From: Flavobacteriales bacterium UBA5081
Lineage (GTDB): Bacteria > Bacteroidota > Bacteroidia > Flavobacteriales_E > Vicingaceae
Assembly (NCBI GenBank): GCA_002415785.1
Contig: DIAJ01000033.1
Span: 1-64,000 of the forward strand
DNA length: 64,000 bases
Direction: 5' to 3'
Part shown: piece by piece, positions 27,450 through 35,934 of the stretch
Numbering within the stretch: position 1 is the first letter of the stretch
How the letters are laid out: every line of letters starts with the position of its first letter
Notes under the pieces: generated by a model
What the model saw: only the letters and a program-made list of their open reading frames with translations
Databases searched by the model: none
Told to the model about the DNA's origin: nothing
Translations under genes and position numbers: made by a program

Positions 27450-28799
27450 ATGTTATACAGAATCGCTTTATTGCTTTTAACGACTACCTATTACTTTAGT
27501 AGTTTTTCGCAACAATTTACTCCCGTTCAAATCATTGATCAGGGTAATCATATAAGTGGAATAACATCAATAGAGACAGCTGACATTAACAATGACAGCT
27601 TAATCGACATTATTGTTACTCAAGGTTACAATCGAGATCAGATTGCATATTACTTAAACCAAAGTCAAGGTAACTTTAGCACTATACAACTAATTGATTC
27701 AAATGCATTAGATGTAGAAGTGGCAAAAGCTGTGGATATAAATGAGGATGGATGGCTGGATCTAGTTTCAATTTGTAGGTTTGATAGTAGTGTTTATTGG
27801 TATCCAAACGACACAGCAAGTTTTACACAAAAAATAAAAATTGATAGTGGTATTTTCCATTTAAATGACTTAGCTACTCACGACTTCAATGGTGACACTC
27901 ATGAAGATATTGTCGTAATTGGTCAACATAGTATTGATATCCACTTTGGTGATGGAAATGGCAACTTTACTAAAAATCATATTTTAACGACTTCTACTTC
28001 TCCCAATATATTAGAGTGTATTGATTTAGAAAAAGTTGATATAAACAATGATGGAGATATGGATCTATTAGTGGCAGAAACCATTGGTGCAGTAATTTAT
28101 ACAAACAACGGAAATGGAGTATTTAGTCCACAAACTATTAACTCACAACCACTAACCGGCAACTTAGTGCACTCATTTGATATTGACAACGATAGTGATT
28201 TTGATGTTTTACTTCGCCACGGAAACGGCAATTGGGAGCTTTACCGAAACAATGGGAATAATAACTTTACCTCATTAGGTAGCCGAAACAATTTATCAAA
28301 CATGTATTCAGTTCAATCAATGGATTTTGATAATGATAGTTTAGTCGATTTATATGGTACTTACCTGAACGAAAGCAATCTATACATGAACGATAGTTCT
28401 CATAATTTCACAGTAAGCAGCACAGTTTACCAAAACAACAATATCAACTTCATATACGAATCAGACACTGCTGACCTTAATCGGAATGGAGAAACAGATT
28501 TTATTTTTGCTTCATTAAATGGCTATTTGGCATGGCATGAATTTAATACAACAACGACACTATCAGAAAATAAAGTAGAAAAAAAACAGACACTATTCTA
28601 TCCCAATCCGGCAAGTAACTTCATACAACTAGAAGAGAGATTTGACTACATCGAAATCTATAGTATAGGTGGGAAATTGTTAAAACAGCAAGAGAACTTT
28701 ATAGGTCGGGTCTCAGTTAATGATTTACCTAAAGGTGCTTATTTAGTTAAGTTTTATCAAGCTAGGCAAGTTCAGTCAAGGGTTTTATTAAAAGAATAG
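27450..28799 (+). CDS. FG-GAP/VCBS repeat protein with T9SS sorting domain
   Basis: This 449-residue secreted protein has a signal peptide (about 1-20). It is then built of about seven beta-propeller repeats, each with a calcium-binding D-x-N-x-D loop (DINNDSLID, DINEDGWLD, DFNGDTHED, DINNDGDMD, DIDNDSDFD, DFDNDSLVD, DLNRNGETD). The C-terminal type A sorting domain begins at YPNPASN and ends KGAYLVKFYQARQVQSRVLL. It is probably a surface adhesin or binding scaffold that needs calcium. No enzyme domain is present. It has its own promoter and stands between the two-component pair and the rsmE cluster. Confidence 0.85.
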   Translation: MLYRIALLLLTTTYYFSSFSQQFTPVQIIDQGNHISGITSIETADINNDSLIDIIVTQGYNRDQIAYYLNQSQGNFSTIQLIDSNALDVEVAKAVDINEDGWLDLVSICRFDSSVYWYPNDTASFTQKIKIDSGIFHLNDLATHDFNGDTHEDIVVIGQHSIDIHFGDGNGNFTKNHILTTSTSPNILECIDLEKVDINNDGDMDLLVAETIGAVIYTNNGNGVFSPQTINSQPLTGNLVHSFDIDNDSDFDVLLRHGNGNWELYRNNGNNNFTSLGSRNNLSNMYSVQSMDFDNDSLVDLYGTYLNESNLYMNDSSHNFTVSSTVYQNNNINFIYESDTADLNRNGETDFIFASLNGYLAWHEFNTTTTLSENKVEKKQTLFYPNPASNFIQLEERFDYIEIYSIGGKLLKQQENFIGRVSVNDLPKGAYLVKFYQARQVQSRVLLKE

Positions 28800-28875
28800 A
28801 CTTCAATCAATTTCTTTACTTAAACTCATCCTTAGCTTATTTTTAGCTATCTTAGTTTTCTCAATTTGTATAATT

Positions 28876-29370
28876 ATGAGTCAAAGAATCTTTTATGAGT
28901 CTCAACGCTTTAACCAATGGTGGATTTACTTAATAATGATTGTCATTTTTGCTTTTATGCTCTATGATCTAGTTATTGAGTTGAGTAATGATGGAGCTAA
29001 TGTCGCTTCAAACTCCTTTGGATTTTTTGTTTTAGCAGGAGTTGCATTTTTACTTAATAAGATGGTGCTCAAAACCAAAATTGACGAAAGTGGTATTCAC
29101 ATTCGATTCTGGCCTTTTTACATCAAAGAAAAAACTTTTGACTGGGAAAACATTGCAAGAATTGAAGTAAAAAAGTACAGTCCTCTAGCTGATTTTGGCG
29201 GCTGGGGATACCGAATTGGTTTTGGCGGAAAGGGCAAAGCTCTAAATGTAAAAGGGAATATGGGAATCCAGCTGCAGCTAAAAAATGGCAACAAAATCCT
29301 TATAGGTACTCAAAAGGGAGAAGAAGTCGAGCAAATTATTGAACTTTACAGGCGAAAAACTGAGGGATAA
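28876..29370 (+). CDS. Membrane protein with PH-like domain
   Basis: This 164-residue protein has two transmembrane helices near the N-terminus (about 14-34 and 48-65) and a soluble C-terminal part (IRFWPFYIKEKTFDWENIARIEV..., GGWGYRIGFGGKG) with the strand pattern of bacterial PH/YdbT-like domains. I do not recognise a specific family name. The stop codon overlaps the rsmE start (TAATG), so it is co-transcribed with the rRNA methyltransferase. Function unknown. Confidence 0.65.
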   Translation: MSQRIFYESQRFNQWWIYLIMIVIFAFMLYDLVIELSNDGANVASNSFGFFVLAGVAFLLNKMVLKTKIDESGIHIRFWPFYIKEKTFDWENIARIEVKKYSPLADFGGWGYRIGFGGKGKALNVKGNMGIQLQLKNGNKILIGTQKGEEVEQIIELYRRKTEG

Positions 29371-30068
29371 TGCACCGTTTTTACAGTGAAGAAATACAAA
29401 CTAATTATGCTTTTTTAGACCATGAAGAATCAAGGCATTTAGCTAAAGTGCTGCGCTTAACAAATGGTGATAAAGTGGAATTAATCGACGGAAATGGAAA
29501 GCTATATCAATGTGTAATTCTTGAAGCACATAGTAAAAAGGCGCAATTAAAGATTGAATCAGAAATTGAAACTAAGTCGCTTCCATTTAATGTAGAAATT
29601 GCTGCGGCTCCAACTAAAAATATGAATCGTTGGGAATGGTTTCTTGAGAAAGCAACCGAAATTGGCATTGATGCCATTCACCCAATCTTTTGTGAAAACT
29701 CTGAAAGAAAAACACTTAAAGAAGAACGCCAGTTGAGAATTTTAAAAAGCGCTATCAAGCAATCCCAAAAACTAAAACTACCTCAGCTAAGCTCTGCAGT
29801 ATCCTTTAAAGATTTTGTAAAAAAGGAATTTGATGGTGAAAAATACATCGCTCACTGCCATGAACTTCCAAAGATGAAACTCGCCAAGATACATACAAGT
29901 GGAAAGAAAGCCTTAATTTTGATTGGTCCTGAAGGCGATTTTAGCGAAAAAGAAATTGAACTTGCTAGAAGCAATGGTTTTGTTCCAATTTCAATAAGTC
30001 AAAGTCGTTTAAGAACAGAAACAGCCGCCTTAGTTGCCTGCCATACAATACACTTAATCAATGCCTAA
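29370..30068 (+). CDS. rsmE: 16S rRNA (uracil-1498-N3)-methyltransferase
   Basis: This 232-residue SPOUT-class methyltransferase modifies U1498 of 16S rRNA with S-adenosylmethionine. An N-terminal PUA-like RNA-binding part (MHRFY, EESRHLAKVLRL) is followed by the trefoil-knot domain with the SAM-binding motifs LIGPEGDFS and SRLRTETAA. Length is normal. It overlaps the genes on both sides by a few bases, placing it in an operon with the PH-like protein, the DUF4159 protein and the class I methyltransferase. Confidence 0.94.
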   Translation: MHRFYSEEIQTNYAFLDHEESRHLAKVLRLTNGDKVELIDGNGKLYQCVILEAHSKKAQLKIESEIETKSLPFNVEIAAAPTKNMNRWEWFLEKATEIGIDAIHPIFCENSERKTLKEERQLRILKSAIKQSQKLKLPQLSSAVSFKDFVKKEFDGEKYIAHCHELPKMKLAKIHTSGKKALILIGPEGDFSEKEIELARSNGFVPISISQSRLRTETAALVACHTIHLINA

Positions 30069-30732
30069 ATTAGTTAGTTTACTTATATTTTTTTCAACTT
30101 TCGGTGTTTTTGCTCAACCGGCAAGCTACCAAATTGCCGTTTTAAAATACAATGGCGGAGGCGATTGGTATTCAAACCTAGAAACCTCCTTGCCTAATCT
30201 TATCGACTTTGCAAATCGGGAACTAAAAACCAATATTAAAAAAGAACAAGCAATCGTTGAAGCAGGGAGCCCGGAGATTTTCGATTATCCTTTTGTTCAC
30301 ATGACGGGTCATGGTAATGTTGTTTTTAATAATCAAGAAGCAGAAAACCTACGCAATTACTTACTAGCCGGTGGGTTTTTACACATTGACGATAATTACG
30401 GTATGGATCCATTTATCCGTAGAGAAATAAAAAAACTGTTTCCTAATCAAGAGTTGATTGAAGTGCCGTTTGATCATCCAATATACCATCAAAAATTTGA
30501 TTTTAACAACGGATTGCCCAAAATACACGAGCACGACAAGAAACCTCCGCAGGGCTTTGGCATTTTTGTCAATAACCGGCTAGTGCTTTTTTACACTTAT
30601 GAAAGTGACTTAGGCGACGGCTGGGAAAGTCAGGAAGTGCACAATGATTCAGAAAGCACAAGAAGAAGAGCTTTGGAAATGGGAGCCAACATTTTGTCGT
30701 TCGTTTTTTTAGGAGTGGATTATGCTCAATGA
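30061..30732 (+). CDS. DUF4159 domain protein, secreted
   Basis: This 223-residue protein has a signal peptide (about 1-18, ending VFAQ) and one DUF4159 domain: YNGGGDWYSN, HMTGHGNVVF, GGFLHIDDNYG and FDHPIYH. The fold resembles a class I glutamine amidotransferase/ThuA-like flavodoxin scaffold, but no enzyme activity is established for the family. In many Bacteroidota it sits near MoxR/DUF58 genes; here it is between rsmE and a methyltransferase, overlapping both. Confidence 0.82.
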   Translation: MPKLVSLLIFFSTFGVFAQPASYQIAVLKYNGGGDWYSNLETSLPNLIDFANRELKTNIKKEQAIVEAGSPEIFDYPFVHMTGHGNVVFNNQEAENLRNYLLAGGFLHIDDNYGMDPFIRREIKKLFPNQELIEVPFDHPIYHQKFDFNNGLPKIHEHDKKPPQGFGIFVNNRLVLFYTYESDLGDGWESQEVHNDSESTRRRALEMGANILSFVFLGVDYAQ

Positions 30733-31873
30733 AGAAATTGAGAAGTTTATTCATCAAGAGCAAAATACCTCTATTGCTGAATTGAGCCTGAAACTTAGCA
30801 AAAAAGGTCATTTACCAAAAGAGTTTATCATTAACCAAATTAATGGTCGACAAAAAGTAAAAAAGAAATTCCCTTTTCTCTATCGGTTTAATGACTACAT
30901 TTTTCCTTCGCCAAGAGCCTTTGCTCAAGCCTCTTCAGAGCAAACAGCAATATATAAAGCGACCTTAGTTAATGGAAAAACAATGGCCGATTTAAGTGGA
31001 GGCATGGGCATTGACAGTTATTTCTTTTCTAGAAATGTGACCCAACTTCACTACATTGAAAAAGATTCAGAGCTCTGCGAATTAAATCGCAAGAACTTTG
31101 AGCGTTTAAATGCTACAAACATTACTGTTCACAATTTATCGGCTGAGGATTTCCTCAACTCAAATGAAAAGTTCGAAATCATATACATTGATCCTGACAG
31201 AAGAAATAAAAGTGAGCGCTTGTTTAAAATTGAAGATTGCTCACCCAATATTCTAGAATTACTTCCTTTACTTCTCGAAAAAAGCAATCAGCTAATTATA
31301 AAGTTATCCCCTCTTTTAGATATTAAACTTGCTATTCAACAGCTTAAATCTGTTGAGTCGGTTCACATAATAAGCATTGACAACGACTGTAAAGAGTTGG
31401 TTTTCAAAACAAACACTAACAAACCTGAATCAAGCTCAATTCATTGTGTTAATTTCACAAAGATCCGGAAAGAGATTTTTACATTTAGTTTTACTCAAGA
31501 GGAAGAATCAAGTATTTCGTACTCTAAAGCTCAAAACTATTTGTACGAACCCAACGCTTCAATACTAAAAGCAGGAGCTTTTAAGTCTATCGCAAAGGAT
31601 TTCAACCTAAATAAACTAGCGCCGAATACTCATCTGTACACTTCTGAAAAGCTGGTAGAAAATTTCCCGGGTAGAACTCTTAAAGTAAATGAAGTTAGCG
31701 CTCCTAAGAAAATAAAGAACATAAACGCCAATGTAATAAGCAAAAACTTTCCTTTAAAAGTGGATGAAATTCGAAAAAAATATAAGATTAAAGAAGGCAA
31801 AGAGAACTTTTTATATGCCTGCTCATTATTTGATGAAAGTAAAGTTTTTATATTAGCTGAAAGATGCGACTAA
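30722..31873 (+). CDS. Class I SAM methyltransferase, PG_1098 type with THUMP-like end
   Basis: This 383-residue protein has an N-terminal ferredoxin-like helper region and a Rossmann methyltransferase core with DLSGGMGIDSYFF (SAM motif I) and IYIDPDRR (motif IV). The C-terminal region from about residue 290 matches the THUMP-like extension of the PG_1098 family. The D-P-D-R motif and THUMP-like part suggest an RNA substrate, which is unconfirmed. It overlaps the DUF4159 gene by 11 nt and converges on the following outer-membrane gene with a 4-nt overlap. Confidence 0.82.
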   Translation: MLNEEIEKFIHQEQNTSIAELSLKLSKKGHLPKEFIINQINGRQKVKKKFPFLYRFNDYIFPSPRAFAQASSEQTAIYKATLVNGKTMADLSGGMGIDSYFFSRNVTQLHYIEKDSELCELNRKNFERLNATNITVHNLSAEDFLNSNEKFEIIYIDPDRRNKSERLFKIEDCSPNILELLPLLLEKSNQLIIKLSPLLDIKLAIQQLKSVESVHIISIDNDCKELVFKTNTNKPESSSIHCVNFTKIRKEIFTFSFTQEEESSISYSKAQNYLYEPNASILKAGAFKSIAKDFNLNKLAPNTHLYTSEKLVENFPGRTLKVNEVSAPKKIKNINANVISKNFPLKVDEIRKKYKIKEGKENFLYACSLFDESKVFILAERCD

Positions 31874-32571
31874 TCCCAATAAATACTTCCCCAATTTTTT
31901 CCTCTATGCTTTTCCATTAAGTAAATATCTACAACAAAACGAATTTGGTGAGAATTAAAGGTGGTAGGAATTAGTGGTGACTCTTTTCCAAAGTCGGTAA
32001 TGTTTGTAGTATACCTCGTGCTTACCATAAATTTATTCGCCCTAACGCCAATTCCAAACTCAAAATTTATGTAGTAAGGAGTGATTTGACTACCGGCATT
32101 TCGCATTTCTCCATTGGCTAATTGTACCCCCCTATAGGCATTATAAACAAAAGAAGGCCCACCTAAAAACCGAAATCGCTTTAGTTTTCCAAGGTATTTA
32201 AAACTCAATTCTGATTGCATTAAGGTATAACTAAGCTCATTGAAATAATTTGTCCCATCTGCCGTGGTATACATCAACTCAATATTTCCGGGATTGTAGG
32301 CAAAGTTAAATTCAGCAAGCAATGAAGAGTACAGCTTAAGATAACTTCGCGGTTGATCTTTAGGTGCGCCATATTCTATAAGCGCTCCAATAGTTCCACC
32401 TGGAGCTATTCTACCTTGTCGAACTAAAATATCATCACTCAATCGGTTTTCAGAAACAGTAAATCGACTACCAAAAACACTTGCTTGAACACCAAATTCA
32501 ACTAATTGCGCTTTAAGCAGATTAGCAAAAGCCACTGATAATAAAACCAATAAAACTGTCTTTTTATTCAT
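31870..32571 (-). CDS. Outer-membrane beta-barrel protein
   Basis: This protein of about 233 residues has a signal peptide (MNKKTVLLVLLSVAF..LKAQ) followed by alternating strands typical of the small PorT/OmpX-like barrels of Bacteroidota (FGVQASVFGSRF, LKLYSSLLAEFN, INFEFGIGVRAN, MVSTRYTTNI). I start it at ATG 32571 because the longer frame to 32595 puts eight charged residues before the signal peptide. It overlaps the upstream NAD-binding gene by 8 nt, so they are co-transcribed. Function unknown. Confidence 0.7.
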   Translation of the reverse strand: MNKKTVLLVLLSVAFANLLKAQLVEFGVQASVFGSRFTVSENRLSDDILVRQGRIAPGGTIGALIEYGAPKDQPRSYLKLYSSLLAEFNFAYNPGNIELMYTTADGTNYFNELSYTLMQSELSFKYLGKLKRFRFLGGPSFVYNAYRGVQLANGEMRNAGSQITPYYINFEFGIGVRANKFMVSTRYTTNITDFGKESPLIPTTFNSHQIRFVVDIYLMEKHRGKNWGSIYWD

Positions 32572-33382
32572 TTTCTTGAGCTTGTGGGTAGTCAAATGGA
32601 GACGGATAAATGTACTGAAATGCTGCCTGCTTTAAATATTTAGATTGTACTGTTTTGCCTAGTTGTTGATCTTGGGCATCAAAAATAGGAAGACTTTTGT
32701 TAAGCTGCTTAGCAACTCTTGTATAATATTCCTCCTTAGTGGGGTGTTCTGGTGAACAGAGATTTAAAATGGGATAGTTAAACTCATTGAAAATAAATTG
32801 TTCAAACAAATTAATAATATCTACTGAATGAACTAAATTGACAGGAGCTTTAGGCTTTGAGATTCCACTTCTTCCGATGAGATAATTAACAGGGTGACGT
32901 TTAGGTCCAACTAGTCCTCCCATTCGCCAAATGCTATAACGGTCAAAGTTATTCTGAATAAAGTCTTCAACTTTAACAATTTGTTTAGCATTCTCCGATT
33001 CCGGGTTCAACTTAGAATCTTCGTCTACTATCCGAGTTTCATTTCCGTAAACTGATGTTGAAGAAGCAAAGATTATTGTTCCTTCCACAACAAATTGCTG
33101 TAATTGTTCAAAAAATCGAATGTAATGTGCTGCATAAGTGTTACCAAAACTAGAGGGTGGAATTGTAAAAATAATCCAATCTGACTGTGCGATTTCAGTC
33201 CAAATGTTTTTAGCCAGCTGCGGCGAACTCAAGTCTAACTGCACTGCGTTAATCCCCTTATTAATTAACCGTTGTGCCTTATCAGTCTTTCTTGTCGTTC
33301 CAAGTATTTCTATCTTACTCTTTAATAAATAGTCTGCTATTTGCTCTCCCAACCAGCCTACTCCAATGATACTTACTTTCAT
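32564..33382 (-). CDS. NAD(P)-binding epimerase/dehydratase-like protein
   Basis: This 272-residue extended-SDR-type protein resembles YeeZ-like nucleoside-diphosphate-sugar epimerases. The dinucleotide loop is unusual, GVGWLG at residues 7-12. Further motifs are FASSTSVYG (catalytic Ser/Thr region) and the C-terminal LNLCSPEHPTK. The classical Tyr-x-x-x-Lys is not obvious, so catalysis is doubtful. It is first in a two-gene unit with the outer-membrane barrel gene, behind a -7 box at 33407. Confidence 0.75.
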   Translation of the reverse strand: MKVSIIGVGWLGEQIADYLLKSKIEILGTTRKTDKAQRLINKGINAVQLDLSSPQLAKNIWTEIAQSDWIIFTIPPSSFGNTYAAHYIRFFEQLQQFVVEGTIIFASSTSVYGNETRIVDEDSKLNPESENAKQIVKVEDFIQNNFDRYSIWRMGGLVGPKRHPVNYLIGRSGISKPKAPVNLVHSVDIINLFEQFIFNEFNYPILNLCSPEHPTKEEYYTRVAKQLNKSLPIFDAQDQQLGKTVQSKYLKQAAFQYIYPSPFDYPQAQENE

Positions 33383-33406
33383 TTATTCTATGTCTTTTAT
33401 TTTAAT

Positions 33407-33414
33407 CAAACCTA
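33407..33414 (-). promoter_or_regulatory. -7 box of the epimerase-barrel unit
   Basis: TAGGTTTG on the minus strand matches TAnnTTTG, 25 nt upstream of ATG 33382. Confidence 0.5.
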
Positions 33415-33523
33415 AATTTTAAAACAACTTTCTATTCAACTTGACTATATGAAATGGAAAAAATAATACGTCCATTGTCCAATAAATTCAACTAATTTTA
33501 TACGCTCAATTATAATTTCACCT

Positions 33524-34327
33524 ATGGCTTTTGAATTTCATAAAGATAAAGAGACTTACATAAATTATCAGCGAGAAAACGCAATAAATTATGTTATTCC
33601 TTTTATTGAAGAGAAACTTCCTTTAAAGAAAAACATGCGGGTAATGGAAATCGGTTGTGCCGAAGGAGGAGTTATTCAAGCATTTATTCAAAGAGGGTGT
33701 TATGGTACCGGAGTTGAGTTAATGAGCAGTAGATACGAAATGGCAAAAAAGCTTTTAGCAAAAGACATTGAAGAAGGCAAAGCTCAAGTGATAAATAAGA
33801 ATATTTACGATGTTGATATTGATAAAGAGTTTCCCGAACGCTTTGATTTAATTGTTTTAAAAGATGTCATCGAACATATACATGACCAAGATAAAGTGCT
33901 GGCAAAACTTCGTGATTTTTTAACCCCCAATGGTCATATCTTTTTTGGGTTTCCTCCTTGGCAAATGCCTTTTGGCGGTCACCAACAAATTGCAAAAAGT
34001 AAACTTTTATCTCGTCTTCCCTACTATCACTTATTGCCAACTCCATTATACAAAGGGTTTTTAAAAGCATTTGGAGAAAGCGATAAAACCATCGATAACC
34101 TAGTTGAAATCAAAGAAACGGGAATCAGTATTGAGCGCTTTGAACGACTGATTAAAAAACATCATTACTCCGTTCAAAAGAGAACTTTTTATTTAATCAA
34201 CCCCATTTACAAATACAAGTTTGGCTTAAATGCAAAAGTTCAATATAAAGTATTATCCGGGATTCCAATATTGAGAAACTTCACCACTACTTGTATGTAT
34301 TACCTAGTGAGGAAGGAAAATATTTAA
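33524..34327 (+). CDS. Class I SAM-dependent methyltransferase
   Basis: This 267-residue protein has a type-11/23 methyltransferase core: MEIGCAEGG (motif I), a VELM acidic strand end and LKDVIEHIHD (post-motif), followed by FFGFPPWQMPFGGHQQ. The C-terminal third is basic and has a hydrophobic patch. Members next to glycan genes methylate sugars or lipids, but no such genes are adjacent here, so the substrate is open. Single gene, followed by 190 nt of A/T-rich sequence containing the helicase promoter. Confidence 0.78.
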   Translation: MAFEFHKDKETYINYQRENAINYVIPFIEEKLPLKKNMRVMEIGCAEGGVIQAFIQRGCYGTGVELMSSRYEMAKKLLAKDIEEGKAQVINKNIYDVDIDKEFPERFDLIVLKDVIEHIHDQDKVLAKLRDFLTPNGHIFFGFPPWQMPFGGHQQIAKSKLLSRLPYYHLLPTPLYKGFLKAFGESDKTIDNLVEIKETGISIERFERLIKKHHYSVQKRTFYLINPIYKYKFGLNAKVQYKVLSGIPILRNFTTTCMYYLVRKENI

Positions 34328-34469
34328 TTTCATTAAACACTCACTTTCAGTAGATTAATTCTTTAAAATAAAATTACAATACCGCAATCAAAACTTTCTT
34401 TAAAAGTTTAAAAACCGGAACTTTAATTCTTCGAATTCAACAATTCACTAATTATCCATTCTTTAATCA

Positions 34470-34477
34470 TACCTTTG
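34470..34477 (+). promoter_or_regulatory. -7 box of the RNA helicase gene
   Basis: TACCTTTG matches TAnnTTTG and ends 40 nt before ATG 34518. Confidence 0.55.
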
Positions 34478-34517
34478 CACTTTATTATATCTCTCCTACA
34501 TTATTTCACAAACATTT

Positions 34518-35762
34518 ATGACATTTAAAGAATTGGATCTAATCGATCCCATCCTTCGCGCATTAGAAGCAGAAGGATACACACAACCTACGCCTATTCA
34601 AGAACAATCTATCCCTATTCTATTAAAGAAAAGAGATCTTTTAGGTTGTGCGCAAACAGGTACAGGAAAAACAGCCGCATTTAGCATACCTATCATACAG
34701 CATTTACATGCAGAAGTAGATCCTAAACAAAAAAGACAAATCAGATCGCTTATTGTAACCCCAACAAGAGAACTAGCACTTCAAATTGATGAAAGCATTA
34801 AAACTTATGCCAAGTTCACTCAATTAAAGAGTACTGTTATTTTTGGAGGAGTTAAACAGCTTTCACAAACAAAAGCTCTTCAACAAGGTGTTGACATTTT
34901 GGTGGCAACTCCAGGACGTTTACTCGATTTAATTGCTCAAGGTTTTATTAGTTTAAAACACATTAAGTATTTTGTATTAGATGAAGCCGATCAAATGCTG
35001 GACATGGGTTTTATTCACGACATTAAAAAAATACTGGCAAAACTACCGGAAAGAAGGCAATCACTCTTCTTTTCAGCAACTATGGCGCCTGCTATCATTG
35101 AGCTATCTAATCAGATTCTTGGAAACCCTGAAAAAGTTACTATTCAACCCAAACAAACTACAGCTGAAAAAGTAGATCAGTCGGTTTATATGGTTAGCAA
35201 GGACGATAAGGTGAAACTTCTAGTTCACTTAATCAATGAGAAAGAAGCAGCATCAACACTTGTTTTTTCGCGTACTAAGCACGGGGCTAATAAAATTGTA
35301 AAAAAGCTTGCTCAAGCGGGAATTGAGGCTGAAGCAATTCATGGCAATAAATCTCAGAACATTCGAGTAAAAGCCCTTAATGGTTTTAAAGAAGGCAGAA
35401 TTAAAGTACTTGTAGCTACCGATATTGCTGCACGAGGAATCGATGTTGAAGAACTTTCATTGGTGATTAACTACGATTTACCTAATGTTCCGGAGACCTA
35501 TGTTCACCGAATTGGAAGAACAGGAAGGGCTAAAGCTAGCGGTGAAGCTATTTCTTTTTGCGATGCAGAAGAACGTGCTTATTTGAGAGACATTCAGAAA
35601 CTCATCAAACAAGATATCCCATTAGTAGAAGATCAACCATTTCACGACACAAGCAAAGAAGAAAAGCCGGCAAAAAAGGAAAATAACAATCGAAATTCAC
35701 GACCGAAAAATTCGAGAAGCAGAAAACAGCAGCCTTCGAGTACTTATGGTAATCATTCGTAG
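34518..35762 (+). CDS. rhlE: DEAD-box RNA helicase, RhlE type
   Basis: This 414-residue ATP-dependent RNA helicase carries every motif: Q motif (YTQPTPIQEQ), AQTGTGKT, PTRELALQI, GG, ATPGRLLDL, VLDEADQMLDMGF, FSATM, VFSRTKHGA, ATDIAARGIDV and HRIGRTGRA. A basic, Asn/Arg/Ser-rich tail (KKENNNRNSRPKNSRSRKQQ) is typical of the RhlE/CsdA group and aids RNA binding. It helps ribosome assembly or RNA turnover, often at low temperature. Own promoter and own terminator. Confidence 0.9.
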   Translation: MTFKELDLIDPILRALEAEGYTQPTPIQEQSIPILLKKRDLLGCAQTGTGKTAAFSIPIIQHLHAEVDPKQKRQIRSLIVTPTRELALQIDESIKTYAKFTQLKSTVIFGGVKQLSQTKALQQGVDILVATPGRLLDLIAQGFISLKHIKYFVLDEADQMLDMGFIHDIKKILAKLPERRQSLFFSATMAPAIIELSNQILGNPEKVTIQPKQTTAEKVDQSVYMVSKDDKVKLLVHLINEKEAASTLVFSRTKHGANKIVKKLAQAGIEAEAIHGNKSQNIRVKALNGFKEGRIKVLVATDIAARGIDVEELSLVINYDLPNVPETYVHRIGRTGRAKASGEAISFCDAEERAYLRDIQKLIKQDIPLVEDQPFHDTSKEEKPAKKENNNRNSRPKNSRSRKQQPSSTYGNHS

Positions 35763-35796
35763 CAAAACTAATCCGTAAGAGTGATATAAATGTTGA

Positions 35797-35827
35797 AAAG
35801 GGAATCGTGTAAATGATTCCTTTTTTT
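35797..35827 (+). terminator. Terminator of the RNA helicase gene
   Basis: GGAATC at 35801-35806 pairs with GATTCC at 35815-35820, extended by A-T pairs from the flanking AAAA and T run, followed by seven T. Confidence 0.7.
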
Positions 35828-35934
35828 GCTACAGTCCTGATAAATTAAAAAAAATATTCTTCAGATTAAGAATTTTATCAAAAAGTCCATTATCTTGCGA
35901 GCAATTTAATATTAACTTTTATTAACTCACTCAA